This document shows positions 1 through 8,265 of a stretch of 20,547 bases of DNA, piece after piece; within the stretch, counting starts at the first letter, position 1, and every line of letters begins with the position of its first letter. The stretch is from a virus: positions 1 through 20,547 of IMG/VR virus record IMGVR_UViG_3300046002_000351. One strand, given 5' to 3'. A program made the translations under genes and the position numbers. The notes beneath the pieces are model-generated. The model had not been told where the DNA came from. It was given only the letters and a program-made list of their open reading frames with translations, and ran no database searches.

Positions 1-446
1 GGGAGAGAAAATGCGCCTAAGAGCATCACAATGATTACGACACCAAACGCCCATGCCAATTGCTCTTGTTCTTCTTCTTTGCGCTTCTTTTCTTCTGCCT
101 TGGCTTGTCTGGCTAAGTGGGCATCTTCAATGTCCATCTGCTGTTGGCGCTTTTTAATCTTATCCCACACATCAGCACGACCAGTAGCCTGAAACAACAT
201 CATTAACTCTTGCTCAAACCGCTTGGCCTCATCCAAAGCCATCTCAATTTGAAGCGCAGTGCCTAAGTTTGATTTGTTACCAGATCGTTTGGCTTCAAGC
301 ATCGCCTTTGTTGCAACGCTCTTAGCGTCAAACATTTTGGCGATAGAGGGCGCTAAACCAGCCAGATCATTTGCAACCTTACTGGCCTTTTTGACTACGC
401 TGATTGCAGTCTGTAGTCCTTGTAAAGCGGTGATCGGATCGATCAT
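1..446 (-). CDS. Partial phage protein with C-terminal membrane segment, 3' end outside window
   Basis: The frame is open from ATG at 446 to the left edge with no stop, giving 148 residues. It starts MIDPITALQGLQTAISVVKK, continues through a helical segment (SIAKMFDAKSVATKAMLEAK) and ALQIEMALDEAKRFEQELMM. A strongly charged helix follows (EDAHLARQAKAEEKKRKEEE). From residue 130 a membrane helix begins (LAWAFGVVIIVMLLGAF). I recognise the MIDPITA opening from small proteins in environmental podophages, without an assigned function. The start overlaps the preceding stop (ATGA). The charged helix before the membrane segment suggests an internal, membrane-tethered protein. The role is unknown. 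Confidence 0.75.
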   Translation of the reverse strand, partial: MIDPITALQGLQTAISVVKKASKVANDLAGLAPSIAKMFDAKSVATKAMLEAKRSGNKSNLGTALQIEMALDEAKRFEQELMMLFQATGRADVWDKIKKRQQQMDIEDAHLARQAKAEEKKRKEEEQEQLAWAFGVVIIVMLLGAFSL

Positions 447-646
447 TTTGTCCAATAACTACTGAAGTACCCCATAACAGTAGAAACGCCTGAAACAAGT
501 GCCATGCCCATCCAAAAGCCACCACGACCTTTGTTAGCTAAAGCAATCAAGGTTTCCATGTTGGCTTCTAGCTTGTCGATCTTGGCCTCCATAGATTCGA
601 CCTTTTGCCAAAGAACGCCATATTTGACCAAATCAATATCAGACAT
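443..646 (-). CDS. Small coiled-coil protein with C-terminal membrane segment
   Basis: A 67-residue protein. Residues 9-38 form a heptad-like helix (VLWQKVESMEAKIDKLEANM, then ETLIALA), followed by a basic turn (NKGRGG). Residues 44-62 are a probable membrane helix (FWMGMALVSGVSTVMGYF). This build resembles XhlA-type membrane proteins and other small phage membrane proteins found near lysis or ejection genes. GGGGAAATA lies ahead of the ATG, which overlaps the stop of the 749-aa gene. Its own stop overlaps the next start (ATGA). Holin or lysis-accessory function is possible but unproven; an ejection-related role is equally possible. Confidence 0.65.
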   Translation of the reverse strand: MSDIDLVKYGVLWQKVESMEAKIDKLEANMETLIALANKGRGGFWMGMALVSGVSTVMGYFSSYWTK

Positions 647-2895
647 TATTTCCCCAAATCTTGAACTTTGTTTTTGCCAGTTTGCTTAATGCCAGCGCCC
701 GTTTCAAGTGCCTTTTTGGTTTGTGCTTCTGCGGCTCGTCTTGCTCTCATCTCCATCACAGAAGTTCCAAGCTGCAAGCCTGGCACTGCCAAGTTCAAAC
801 CGCTTTCCACGCCCATAGCAACGCCTTTACCCGCTTTTTCAGCAAGCGCACCCACCAATGTATTGGAGTTGTTTACAAACGCACCACGGGGCTGTGCTTG
901 GGTATATCGTGCCACATTTCCCAAAGTCTTGAGTTGTGAGGCAGCCTCTTGATTAAAAATCATGTTCAGGTTTTGAACATCATCTAATTGCTTGAGAGCC
1001 TTGTTATAACCCGCTTGGCTGAAGTTGCCAGTTTCGTCAACAATCCCTGCCTTGTCTTTTAACCAGTTGACAGTTCCCGCAGCCATGTGTTGATGGGCGG
1101 GTGAGTCTCTGCCTAAATGCTCAACCATTGTGTTGATGTTCTTGTTCACGCCATTGACCACAAACTTGTCAATAAATTTATCTGCGGGAACAGAATCTTC
1201 TACAGCCGCTTTCATGGCGGGGTCTTTTTCAAGCATTTGGAATCTTGCTCTTGCAGATGCTCTTGCTTTGTCAGCCAAAGGCTTAAGGGCTGCCGCTTCC
1301 TTTTGCAAAGGCAACTTTTCCAATTCTTCAATCATGTAACTGGCGGCTTTGCGAGTGTTTCCATCTTGGCTTGTTCTAGCAATAGCGCCAAGATTTCGCC
1401 TCAGAGACAAATAATCCTCAAAGGTCATAGCGTTGCTGTCAGCCAATCGTTTCAATTCACTAAACTGACCCGCTGGTGCTTCGTTAGACAACAATTCTTT
1501 TTTAAGTTTTGACTGTACATTCTTGAGCAATTGAGGGGCATCAACAGGGAATTGACCACCAGCGGCATCACGCAAGGCTTGGTAATCTGCATCAATCCCT
1601 TTGTTTAGATTGGTGTCCAAATCTTTATAAGCGTCAATGATGCCTTGGCTGTTCTCAATCTTCTTTGTGCCGTACACATCAGGGGCGGCTTTGTCACGAA
1701 TCAAACCAAGATTCTCAATTAGCTGACCATTCTGTTCATTAAATCGTTGAGCCAACACGGGGTCTTTGCCACGCCTGTTTTGCTCGTTGGACAACTTGAC
1801 CACATCACCAGTGGCTTGGCCTTCTGTCAAACGAACGGGGACAGGCAATGTGTCAGCCTCAATATGCCGTTGCAAAGTTGGGATGTTTACCTTGTCAACA
1901 GGAATAGAGGCAATCGCTTGTTGTAGTTCAGGAGTCGCCACAGACAAGGCTTGCTTGATTGTGGTCGCATCAGGAACGACCGCAGCGCCAGCACTAACCA
2001 TTCCAGATGGGGCTTGTGCAGGGGCAGTGGGTTGAACTTGCAATTCACCAACGCCTAATTTCTTACCCACAACAGGGGCGGTCTCTTGAATAACTTTTGC
2101 AGTAGTGGTTGCCGCTTTGCTAACTGCGGGGGCTGCCGCCACAGTCGCAGTTCCCATCATGTTCTGCACATCACTAACAGGCAAGCCTGTCTTTTGAGCA
2201 ATCCACTCAGCGCCTTTATTGATATTCTGACCAATAAAGTCCATCAACTGTCGGCTTGCTTCGCCTTTGTAAGCCTGAGTCTCGGTCACGCCCAATAATT
2301 TACCAAACGGCTTCTCAGTAGCGCCAACAACCTTTTGCTCAAGGGCTGCGGCTTGCTCTGGTGTCTTGCCGATAAATCGTGCGCCAGCGTAAGTTACAGG
2401 GCCTGAAATGCCTGGGATAATCCCGCCCACAGTCACATCAGCCAACGATGCAACACTTGCACCAAACTCTTGTTTTGCTTTCTGTGTTTGCCCAAGCAAC
2501 TCAGCCGCCTTGCGACCTACGGCAGTGCCGCCTTGCTTTTTTTCTTCTTTGACTTGTTCTTTAGGTGCGCCTGACTGACCAGCAGCAGGGGTTGATTCCC
2601 ACAGATCAGCCAATGTGCCGCCTGTAGCGGGTGCGGCAGTAGGTGAGGCAGTAGGTGTGGCAGAGGGTGTTGGCGTTGTACGGGCAACCTTGCCACCCAT
2701 CTCACGGGTCAAAGCCTCAATATCTCTTTGCGCTCTAGCATCGCCTCTAGCAAGTCTTTCTTGGGCGCTTTTCATTTCCGCTTGGAGAATATCCATTCGG
2801 CTTTTGTCACGCATTGCTTGATCTTGAGATGGAACTTTTGCGCTTTTAACTGGCGCTGGGGCTTCCGCTTCCCACAGTTCAGCAAGTGTTGCCAT
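646..2895 (-). CDS. Ejection / internal virion protein, P22 gp16-like by position
   Basis: A 749-residue protein, larger than P22 gp16 (609). The motif TLA(E/D)LWE occurs twice, at residues 3-9 and 94-100, with a charged helix and a TP/AP-rich linker (73-90) between. Residues about 150-175 are hydrophobic and Gly-rich (VTVGGIIPGISGPVTYAG), a possible membrane-active part. The rest is mostly amphipathic helix, with blocks such as LTEGQATGDVVKLSNEQNRR, LKRLADSNAMTFEDYLSLRR and VNKNINTMVEHLGRDSPAHQ. No lytic transglycosylase or peptidase motif is visible. It is the third of three ejection-type genes, which supports the gp16 role in genome delivery. Start and stop are both shared with neighbours (TAATG). 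Confidence 0.72.
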   Translation of the reverse strand: MATLAELWEAEAPAPVKSAKVPSQDQAMRDKSRMDILQAEMKSAQERLARGDARAQRDIEALTREMGGKVARTTPTPSATPTASPTAAPATGGTLADLWESTPAAGQSGAPKEQVKEEKKQGGTAVGRKAAELLGQTQKAKQEFGASVASLADVTVGGIIPGISGPVTYAGARFIGKTPEQAAALEQKVVGATEKPFGKLLGVTETQAYKGEASRQLMDFIGQNINKGAEWIAQKTGLPVSDVQNMMGTATVAAAPAVSKAATTTAKVIQETAPVVGKKLGVGELQVQPTAPAQAPSGMVSAGAAVVPDATTIKQALSVATPELQQAIASIPVDKVNIPTLQRHIEADTLPVPVRLTEGQATGDVVKLSNEQNRRGKDPVLAQRFNEQNGQLIENLGLIRDKAAPDVYGTKKIENSQGIIDAYKDLDTNLNKGIDADYQALRDAAGGQFPVDAPQLLKNVQSKLKKELLSNEAPAGQFSELKRLADSNAMTFEDYLSLRRNLGAIARTSQDGNTRKAASYMIEELEKLPLQKEAAALKPLADKARASARARFQMLEKDPAMKAAVEDSVPADKFIDKFVVNGVNKNINTMVEHLGRDSPAHQHMAAGTVNWLKDKAGIVDETGNFSQAGYNKALKQLDDVQNLNMIFNQEAASQLKTLGNVARYTQAQPRGAFVNNSNTLVGALAEKAGKGVAMGVESGLNLAVPGLQLGTSVMEMRARRAAEAQTKKALETGAGIKQTGKNKVQDLGK

Positions 2896-4352
2896 TATCG
2901 AATAATCCCCATTTGTCGTGCCAAACGAATCTTACGGGTCAATTCTGCCTGTTCTGCGGGAGACATGGAAGCCTTTAATTTGGCAACATCTTGGGCAGTC
3001 ATTTCTTGGAAGATTCGGGGATCGGCAATCTGATCAAACTGCAATTTACGTTGACCATATTGAGTCGCATCATTCTGAACAGGGGTCAAATAATTAGCCC
3101 TTGCAATCTTCATGTTCTCAATGCCGATCATCTGATCAGCAATGGCAAGAATGGCTTTCTCATCTAGCTTTTTATTGGGAGTGGCAACTTCAGCCAAAGC
3201 CCTTGCCGCATCAGTATTACCACCCGCCAAAGTCAACAAAGCAGAGTTCTTTGCCAATTGCTCGGTGCTGATTTTTTCGGCTTCGTAAGCAGGGATTCCA
3301 ATGGCGTTAAGAATACCCGCAGCCAATTCTTTGCGCTGACCGCCAACGCCTGTGAAAGCATCGGGTGCGAACTTCTTAATGTTTTGGAAGATGGCGACAC
3401 GGCTTGGTGCTTCAGCGGCATCTTTGACAGTTGTTGCAAAGTCTGCGGAAATGGTTGCACCACCAGCACTCAAAAGGGCTGCTTGGGCGGGGCTAACATT
3501 TGTAGTGAGGGGCGTTTTACCACGCTGAGAAGCAGGGCCAAGCAAACGCTTTTCGCCTGTTAAAGGATCAATGACTTCTGTTGTTGGTGGCAATCCGATG
3601 TCTGCCAAAGGCTGTGTTCCCATTTGGATTCGAGGCAACATACCGCCAACCGCAGGGGTTGTGACAGTTGGGAAGATTTGCTCACCAGTGCTAAGAGTGC
3701 CAACTTGTTGAGAAAATGCTGTCTGTTGTTGTGCAGGGCTTAACAAGGTCTGTGCGCCAGCAATTGCTTTGCCTGGCAAGTCAGGGCCAGATGGCATTTC
3801 ATTCCATGTGACTTTATAAGCATCAATCAATCGTGCCAAATCTTTATTGTCGGGATTTTCTTGTTTCAGCAAATTCATTTCAGCAATATAGGCTTCTTTG
3901 TTTTGCACACCCAAACGACCAAGAATTGCAAATCTTGAACCAATCATGTTGCGTTGGTCTTGAGTCAGATTTTGCTTTGCACTGATCGCTTCAGTTTGGG
4001 CTTTACCCAATGTGCTGAACTTGCTAATGGCATCAGCGCCCGTCAACGGGGCAATCTTTGGAACAACGGCATTGATCTTGTCAATGTCAATTCTTCCATC
4101 AGTCTGAAAGTTATTAGGGTCAGAAAAGAAAGTCTGCAAGTTATTGCGTTCTTTGTCCTTTTGTTCTTCAACACCCAAAGCAATCTCGCCTGTGCGAGTG
4201 GCTTGTTGTTGTTGCTGAAGCGCCAAAGGATTGATCTGAGCCGCTTGTTGGTACTGTTGTGCGCCACGGGCGACATTTATCATGTCACCAAGGCTCATGC
4301 CTGGCACAGGTCTGATCTGTGCTGCAACTGGAGAAACGCTTAAATCTGCCAT
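2895..4352 (-). CDS. Ejection / internal virion protein, P22 gp20-like by position
   Basis: A 485-residue, largely helical protein; P22 gp20 has 471. It begins ADLSVSPVAAQIRPVPGMSL and has a Gln/Ala-rich helix at residues 28-50. A long alternation of charged helices runs through residues 55-180. A PTVTTPAVGGMLPRIQMG linker lies near residue 230, and a helical C-terminal half contains VAIFQNIKKFAPDAFTGVGG and AILAIADQMIGIENMKIARA. No enzymatic motif was seen. The call rests on order between the gp7-type and the 749-aa gene, on size and on composition. Ejected proteins of this class are carried inside the head and enter the cell with DNA. The ribosome site is weak (TTGGAT). The stop overlaps the next start (TAATG). 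Confidence 0.68.
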   Translation of the reverse strand: MADLSVSPVAAQIRPVPGMSLGDMINVARGAQQYQQAAQINPLALQQQQQATRTGEIALGVEEQKDKERNNLQTFFSDPNNFQTDGRIDIDKINAVVPKIAPLTGADAISKFSTLGKAQTEAISAKQNLTQDQRNMIGSRFAILGRLGVQNKEAYIAEMNLLKQENPDNKDLARLIDAYKVTWNEMPSGPDLPGKAIAGAQTLLSPAQQQTAFSQQVGTLSTGEQIFPTVTTPAVGGMLPRIQMGTQPLADIGLPPTTEVIDPLTGEKRLLGPASQRGKTPLTTNVSPAQAALLSAGGATISADFATTVKDAAEAPSRVAIFQNIKKFAPDAFTGVGGQRKELAAGILNAIGIPAYEAEKISTEQLAKNSALLTLAGGNTDAARALAEVATPNKKLDEKAILAIADQMIGIENMKIARANYLTPVQNDATQYGQRKLQFDQIADPRIFQEMTAQDVAKLKASMSPAEQAELTRKIRLARQMGIIR

Positions 4353-4363
4353 TTTTTATCCAA

Positions 4364-5107
4364 TCAACCTATTGGGGGGGGTGTAGGTGTGAAATAAGGG
4401 CTGAGTGCAGGGTTCATGACTGTTGCACCGCCTGGCGTTATTCCACCGCCACCTTGCGGGGTTAATAAACTTGACAATGTTAGAGCATTTCCAATGTTGC
4501 CATAAGCACCAGCCATTGCATTTGCCGCACCCACTTGACCCGCACCCAAAGCAGAAGCGCCACCGATACCCAACTGGCTCAATGCGTTTGCAGTGTTTGA
4601 TCCCAAAGTGTTGGCTTGAGACTGAGCCGCTTGACCAATACCCGCAAGGTTTGAAAGTCGGTTGTAAATGTTGGACTGTTGACTTTGGTAATTGTTAAAT
4701 GCCTGTTGTGCGCCTGACTTGGCATATTCTTGAGCAAACCTTTGTCGTGCCAAATCCACATTAGAGCCACCACCACCGACATTCATGGCTTGACCAGTAG
4801 CACCCAATCCTTGTTGAAGCATAAATTGGTAACTAGGGTCTAGGTTTTTTATCTGATCGGCAGATGTAAATTCCTTCGTGAACTGAGGCAACATCGTATT
4901 GATCTGATTTAACGCCCCATAACCAGCTTCACGATAAGGCTTCTGTTGTGCATTGAGGATGTCAAACATCTCACGCTGTTGTTTGGCAGCGTCTGAAGTT
5001 GCTTCATATTGAAGTTGAGAAGCACTTTCTGCGGCTTTAGCTTGTTTTCTTGACCCCATGTAACCCAATAGGGCTGATCCACCAATTGCTACTGCTACAA
5101 AAGTCAT
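4364..5107 (-). CDS. DNA transfer / ejection protein, P22 gp7-like
   Basis: Virion protein expelled with the genome and thought to help form a channel across the cell envelope. It has 247 residues (P22 gp7: 229). Residues 4-16 are hydrophobic (VAVAIGGSALLGY). Next come a helical QAKAAESASQLQYEATSDAA segment and QQKPYREAGYGALNQI. LDPSYQFMLQQGLGATGQAM, SNVDLARQRFAQEYAKSG and YNRLSNLAGIGQAAQSQANT are the family core. The C-terminal third is Gly/Ala-rich and ends in Pro. An eight-C run lies near the 3' end (4374-4381). AGGGGAA precedes the ATG. The following two genes match gp20 and gp16 in order. Confidence 0.82.
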   Translation of the reverse strand: MTFVAVAIGGSALLGYMGSRKQAKAAESASQLQYEATSDAAKQQREMFDILNAQQKPYREAGYGALNQINTMLPQFTKEFTSADQIKNLDPSYQFMLQQGLGATGQAMNVGGGGSNVDLARQRFAQEYAKSGAQQAFNNYQSQQSNIYNRLSNLAGIGQAAQSQANTLGSNTANALSQLGIGGASALGAGQVGAANAMAGAYGNIGNALTLSSLLTPQGGGGITPGGATVMNPALSPYFTPTPPPIG

Positions 5108-5108
5108 A

Positions 5109-5552
5109 TTATTCCCCTTCAGTTCTTAATTTTTTGATTTCATTATTGGCATCAAAAAGTGCGGTTGTATCTGGCTCAATCAATTCAGCTTCGATTTCAT
5201 CAAGATCGGTTTTATCTGTTTTGTGAATAGTGATGCCAATCGCATCTGTCACAGCTAGAGTCACCCGTTTCGTGCCAGGCTTGGATTCAACAACATCCCC
5301 TGCCTGAAGCCTTTTCATTCCGCTTTCTGTCCATGCGATTATCTCGCCTTTTGCACATAAAAAAAAGTGGGGTTCTTTATGAACTTTGCCAACAATTAAA
5401 GTGCCAGCGGGTCGAAAGACTTTCCGCAAATACATACCTGGGCTGAACTGGTGTTCTGTCGTTAATTCAGCCTGTGGCATTGATGCCATTTCCGCTTGGA
5501 GGCGCTCAACTTGCTCACGGGATACATGGTTTGGCAAATCTAAATCGTTCAA
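5109..5552 (-). CDS. Small cupin-fold-like protein in the P22 gp14 slot, TTG start
   Basis: A 147-residue protein of unknown role. Residues 37-112 look like one cupin/RmlC-type beta-barrel: MYLRKVFRPAGTLIVGKVHK, PHFFLCAKGEIIAW, RLQAGDVVESKPGTKR, TDAIGITIHKT. His58, His62 and His110 could bind a metal but the usual motif is incomplete. An N-terminal helix (REQVERLQAEMASM) and an acidic C-terminal tail flank it. The start is TTG at 5552: GGGAGG lies 6-7 bases upstream, and the TTG overlaps the previous stop (TTGA). I see no ATG in this frame that would keep the N-terminal helix. It sits between the tail-hub genes and the gp7-type gene, the gp14 position in P22, but I cannot show homology to gp14. 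Confidence 0.7.
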   Translation of the reverse strand: MNDLDLPNHVSREQVERLQAEMASMPQAELTTEHQFSPGMYLRKVFRPAGTLIVGKVHKEPHFFLCAKGEIIAWTESGMKRLQAGDVVESKPGTKRVTLAVTDAIGITIHKTDKTDLDEIEAELIEPDTTALFDANNEIKKLRTEGE

Positions 5553-5812
5553 AATGTGCCTCCCTTGACCCCATTCAGGGCGGTGAAATCGGTGAATTTA
5601 CCCGCTGCGGGGGTAGTCAATCCAATGGTGGAACTGTTGATCACGACATTATTGATCGTGCCGCCAGTAATGCTTGTGTTGGCTGCGTTAAAAGTAATCA
5701 CATTTGGATTCATCAACCACTGCAACCATGCTTGAGATGGGCGACCTGTGCTTTCATCCAAAAACGCTGCATAGGGGATGTTAATGTTGGCATTTGGAAT
5801 TGCCGTAGCCAT
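5549..5812 (-). CDS. Small structural protein in the P22 tail-needle (gp26) slot
   Basis: An 87-residue protein directly after the gp10-type gene (TAATG overlap). This is where P22 encodes its tail needle gp26 (233 residues). Residues 1-38 (NANINIPYAAFLDESTGRPS, then QAWLQWLMNP) are a conserved-looking N-terminus. Residues 45-78 (TSITGGTINNVVINSSTIGL, then TTPAAGKFTDFTAL) closely resemble residues 45-77 of the 833-aa fibre. The end, GVKGGTF, resembles that fibre's last residues, GVTGGAF. It lacks the long coiled coil of a true needle. It could plug or cap the hub or anchor a fibre; that is inference. Expression and homology are both plausible from its tight packing. Confidence 0.65.
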   Translation of the reverse strand: MATAIPNANINIPYAAFLDESTGRPSQAWLQWLMNPNVITFNAANTSITGGTINNVVINSSTIGLTTPAAGKFTDFTALNGVKGGTF

Positions 5813-7290
5813 TAGTTATCCCCTGCGCTTGCTTTAAGGTTTGCAGACACAATGACCGCCTTGATGGGGTCAGTCAGCACCACCTCAAAGATTCTGTCCC
5901 TAGACCATCCCAAACGCCTCCAAATGGCTCGGTTCAAGTATTGACCAATCTTGCCAATAGTCACCCAATGCTCGTTTGAAAATGTAGAGCCGCCATCGTT
6001 TGACCATCTCAGCATCGCTTGAGGGTCTTGGCCTTGACCTAAGTTGAGACCAACGCCAGGCTGAAATTGGATTTGGAATTCTTCAAAATACTGTCTTTGT
6101 AAGTCAGTAGTCAGGTGCTTTGCTCTACGCAAACGCCTGATGGTCGCACCATCATCGGTGTAAACCTCGTTCTCTAAGCTGTAGAGTTTGCCGTTCTCGT
6201 AGTCGCCCACGATATACATATTGGCAAAATAAGCACCGCAGTTGGAACGATGGCGCTTATAGACAGCGTTGGCAGAGTCCCAATAAAGCCATTTGTGCCA
6301 TGACTTTGTGGATAAGTCATATACCCATGTGAGGCCATACTCGCCCACAGATGGGAAAGTCACCACATACATTTCGTGACCTTCGATCTGATAAGTATAG
6401 GCAACGGCATCCGACACCACTTGGTTAAGCAAAGACTGCTCAACAGCATGGGTGGAAATCTTTTGCCAAGCATAACCCTGCATCATCTCGATGGTTGAGT
6501 TACCCCTTGTGTCTTTTGCAACGATCACAAAAGAGTCGGCAAATCTAGCTACAGAGTATTTAGCACCGCATCCTGTTTGGCTAAATGTGCCAGGCACTCG
6601 TTGGAAAGGGAAAGTGGTGATGCCAGCAATAACGTTGCCCACATCTGTCCAAACCTCTGTGGTTGTCTCACCCATCAAATAGACTTGTCTGCGGTCTGCA
6701 ATCAGCGTCACCAATAGATCAGATGAGCCATCAGAAGTGCCGTAAAGCGCCTGAGTGGATAGCCGTGAGCCTAGATCAGTACAAGCCCAATTCTGTGAGT
6801 TTGGCTCGTTATAGATGTTGTAGTTGTCGATCACATCCACCACAGTAGCGCCTTGCCACGGGCCATCGGTACTTGGTAGCGTTGAAAAGGTGTTGGTCGC
6901 CACAACCCATGTGTAACGATTTGGGCCATCCACAATGTAGGCAATCAAGCCATCAGAATTGGTGATGTTGTCAGAAATGGAGACTTGGCCCGTTGAAGTG
7001 GTCAAAGTGCCGATCTGGGTTGCCACCATTGAAAGGTTGACTTGGTAAACAATGTTACCCGCTACCGCAATCAGAATTTGCCCACCCGACATGGTGTGCA
7101 ATCCACGCACTTGGGATTGGACTAATTGAGTTCTGAGGGTAAGACCTGGCGTTGGATACAGCGCCACAATCCCTCGTTCACCAGGCTGCTTGGTTACATC
7201 AATCTCAGCAAAAAAATTGATGCACTCCTGATCGTCTTGGTAGATCGATGGGGCGGTGTAGGATGTGCCGACAAAGCCAAAGTCTGCCAT
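5812..7290 (-). CDS. Packaged-DNA stabilisation / tail hub protein, P22 gp10-like
   Basis: Tail accessory factor that assembles on gp4 and forms the hub carrying spikes and the tail needle. It has 492 residues (P22 gp10: 472). The N-terminus (GFVGTSYTAPSIYQDDQECI, then NFFAEID) and the blocks ALYPTPGLTL, DRRQVYLMGETTTEVW, FVIVAKDTRGNSTIEMMQGY and GLTWVYDLSTKSWHKW are typical of the family. They fit its beta-propeller-like fold, with repeated strand blocks ending in W or Y. The C-terminal part (LRWSNDGGSTFSNEHWVTIG, then RRLGWSRDRIFEVVLTDPI) is also characteristic. The start shares bases with the gp4 stop (TAATG), and GGAGG inside the gp4 gene serves as ribosome site. Confidence 0.92.
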   Translation of the reverse strand: MADFGFVGTSYTAPSIYQDDQECINFFAEIDVTKQPGERGIVALYPTPGLTLRTQLVQSQVRGLHTMSGGQILIAVAGNIVYQVNLSMVATQIGTLTTSTGQVSISDNITNSDGLIAYIVDGPNRYTWVVATNTFSTLPSTDGPWQGATVVDVIDNYNIYNEPNSQNWACTDLGSRLSTQALYGTSDGSSDLLVTLIADRRQVYLMGETTTEVWTDVGNVIAGITTFPFQRVPGTFSQTGCGAKYSVARFADSFVIVAKDTRGNSTIEMMQGYAWQKISTHAVEQSLLNQVVSDAVAYTYQIEGHEMYVVTFPSVGEYGLTWVYDLSTKSWHKWLYWDSANAVYKRHRSNCGAYFANMYIVGDYENGKLYSLENEVYTDDGATIRRLRRAKHLTTDLQRQYFEEFQIQFQPGVGLNLGQGQDPQAMLRWSNDGGSTFSNEHWVTIGKIGQYLNRAIWRRLGWSRDRIFEVVLTDPIKAVIVSANLKASAGDN

Positions 7291-8264
7291 TATCTAAAGC
7301 CTCCATCCATGATGAAGCCAGCGTCTTTGGCACGACCCACCATGAGACTGTCAGGGTATCGTGCAATCTGTACAGGGCGCATATTGGTGCGCTTGATTGT
7401 TGCCTTGCCTTGTGCAGCATAGGCGTTGATCATGCCAATAGATACTTGGTTCACCTTGCCAAACATGGGCAACAGTCTTTCAGCCAAGCACCACCGCAAA
7501 GCCATGTTGTAACCTTGTGGAAGTTGGATGGTGTCGTTCAGGCTTTGGAATTCCCTGAAGATTGTCTGAGTAAACAAGTGCAACTCACCCTGAGATGGGT
7601 TGGGGTAAACATAAATTGTTCCCAACAACTCTGAGGGTTGGTAGTAAATGCCTTTTGCCCAAGGGCCGTTCAATTGCTTGATGCCAATCGATTCGTATTC
7701 TTCAAGGCTAAACACTGTCAAGGGATAGTCTAAGTAACCACCCGCAATGTTTGAGCCGCCTTGCATGGTAGCCACACGAACAAAGCCTGATTCAATCGTC
7801 AAGGGGCGCTCATAGTAAGCTGTAATCGTTGTGCTAGAGGCTGTTTGGCTTGGGCTGACAGTGTATGTGCCACCCTCGTTCACATTGCCACCAGCGCCCG
7901 TTTGGAACGCCACAATGCGAGTGCCTGAGGTGATGCCTGTGCCACTCAGCGTCATGCCGATGTTGATGCCACCCGCAGTCACGCCATTAGCGGGGACAGT
8001 CAAAATATTTCCCGCAATTGAGCCTGTAAAGGTAGCGCCCATCTGACCGCTTGGGCCAATGGTGTACTGAACTTGGTTTTGGGTGGTTTGGAAGATGATC
8101 TCTGATCGATAGAAAACCATCATGTTTTCATTCGACCATTGGGCGATCATGTCGTTGAGCATATCCAGACCATCTTGCGCCTCATCAGCCGTTGGCACTT
8201 CACCAGCGGCAATTGCGCCAATGTCTTTCATGGCTCTGGTGATAATGTCAATTGGCTGAGTCAT
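7290..8264 (-). CDS. Head-tail adaptor / DNA stabilisation protein, P22 gp4-like, with inserted domain
   Basis: Tail accessory factor that binds below the portal ring and closes the head after packaging. Residues 1-72 ([20 protein letters not shown], then [20 protein letters not shown] and YTIGPSG) and 151-324 ([16 protein letters not shown] ... [19 protein letters not shown] ...) match the gp4 family. It has 324 residues against 166 in P22. Part of the excess is a separate beta domain at residues about 76-150 ([20 protein letters not shown] ... [18 protein letters not shown]). AAGGA lies 7 bases before the ATG. Its stop shares bases with the gp10-type start (TAATG), the same neighbour as in P22. 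Confidence 0.85.
   Translation of the reverse strand: MTQPIDIITRAMKDIGAIAAGEVPTADEAQDGLDMLNDMIAQWSNENMMVFYRSEIIFQTTQNQVQYTIGPSGQMGATFTGSIAGNILTVPANGVTAGGINIGMTLSGTGITSGTRIVAFQTGAGGNVNEGGTYTVSPSQTASSTTITAYYERPLTIESGFVRVATMQGGSNIAGGYLDYPLTVFSLEEYESIGIKQLNGPWAKGIYYQPSELLGTIYVYPNPSQGELHLFTQTIFREFQSLNDTIQLPQGYNMALRWCLAERLLPMFGKVNQVSIGMINAYAAQGKATIKRTNMRPVQIARYPDSLMVGRAKDAGFIMDGGFR
7815..8039 (-). other. Inserted beta domain inside the gp4-type adaptor
   Basis: Residues about 76-150 interrupt the usual link between YTIG and the RP-L-I-E segment. They show the pattern G-x-I-x-G-x-x-L-T-V, [34 protein letters not shown] recognise this as a mobile beta-sandwich-like module found in unrelated phage structural proteins. 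It is absent from P22 gp4. Confidence 0.65.
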
Positions 8265-8265
8265 G

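Noticed and set aside
443-646. Calling the 67-aa protein a holin
   Set aside because: Only one membrane segment is visible and no endolysin neighbour is in the window, so the function is left open.
661-1512. Plus-strand open frames opposite the 749-aa ejection gene
   Set aside because: They are mirror frames of a well-supported minus-strand gene, with no ribosome sites or recognisable motifs. The same holds for all other plus-strand frames in the window.
646-2895. Lytic transglycosylase in the large ejection protein
   Set aside because: I looked for a catalytic Glu motif (ES-x-x-x and GLMQ types) and did not find one.
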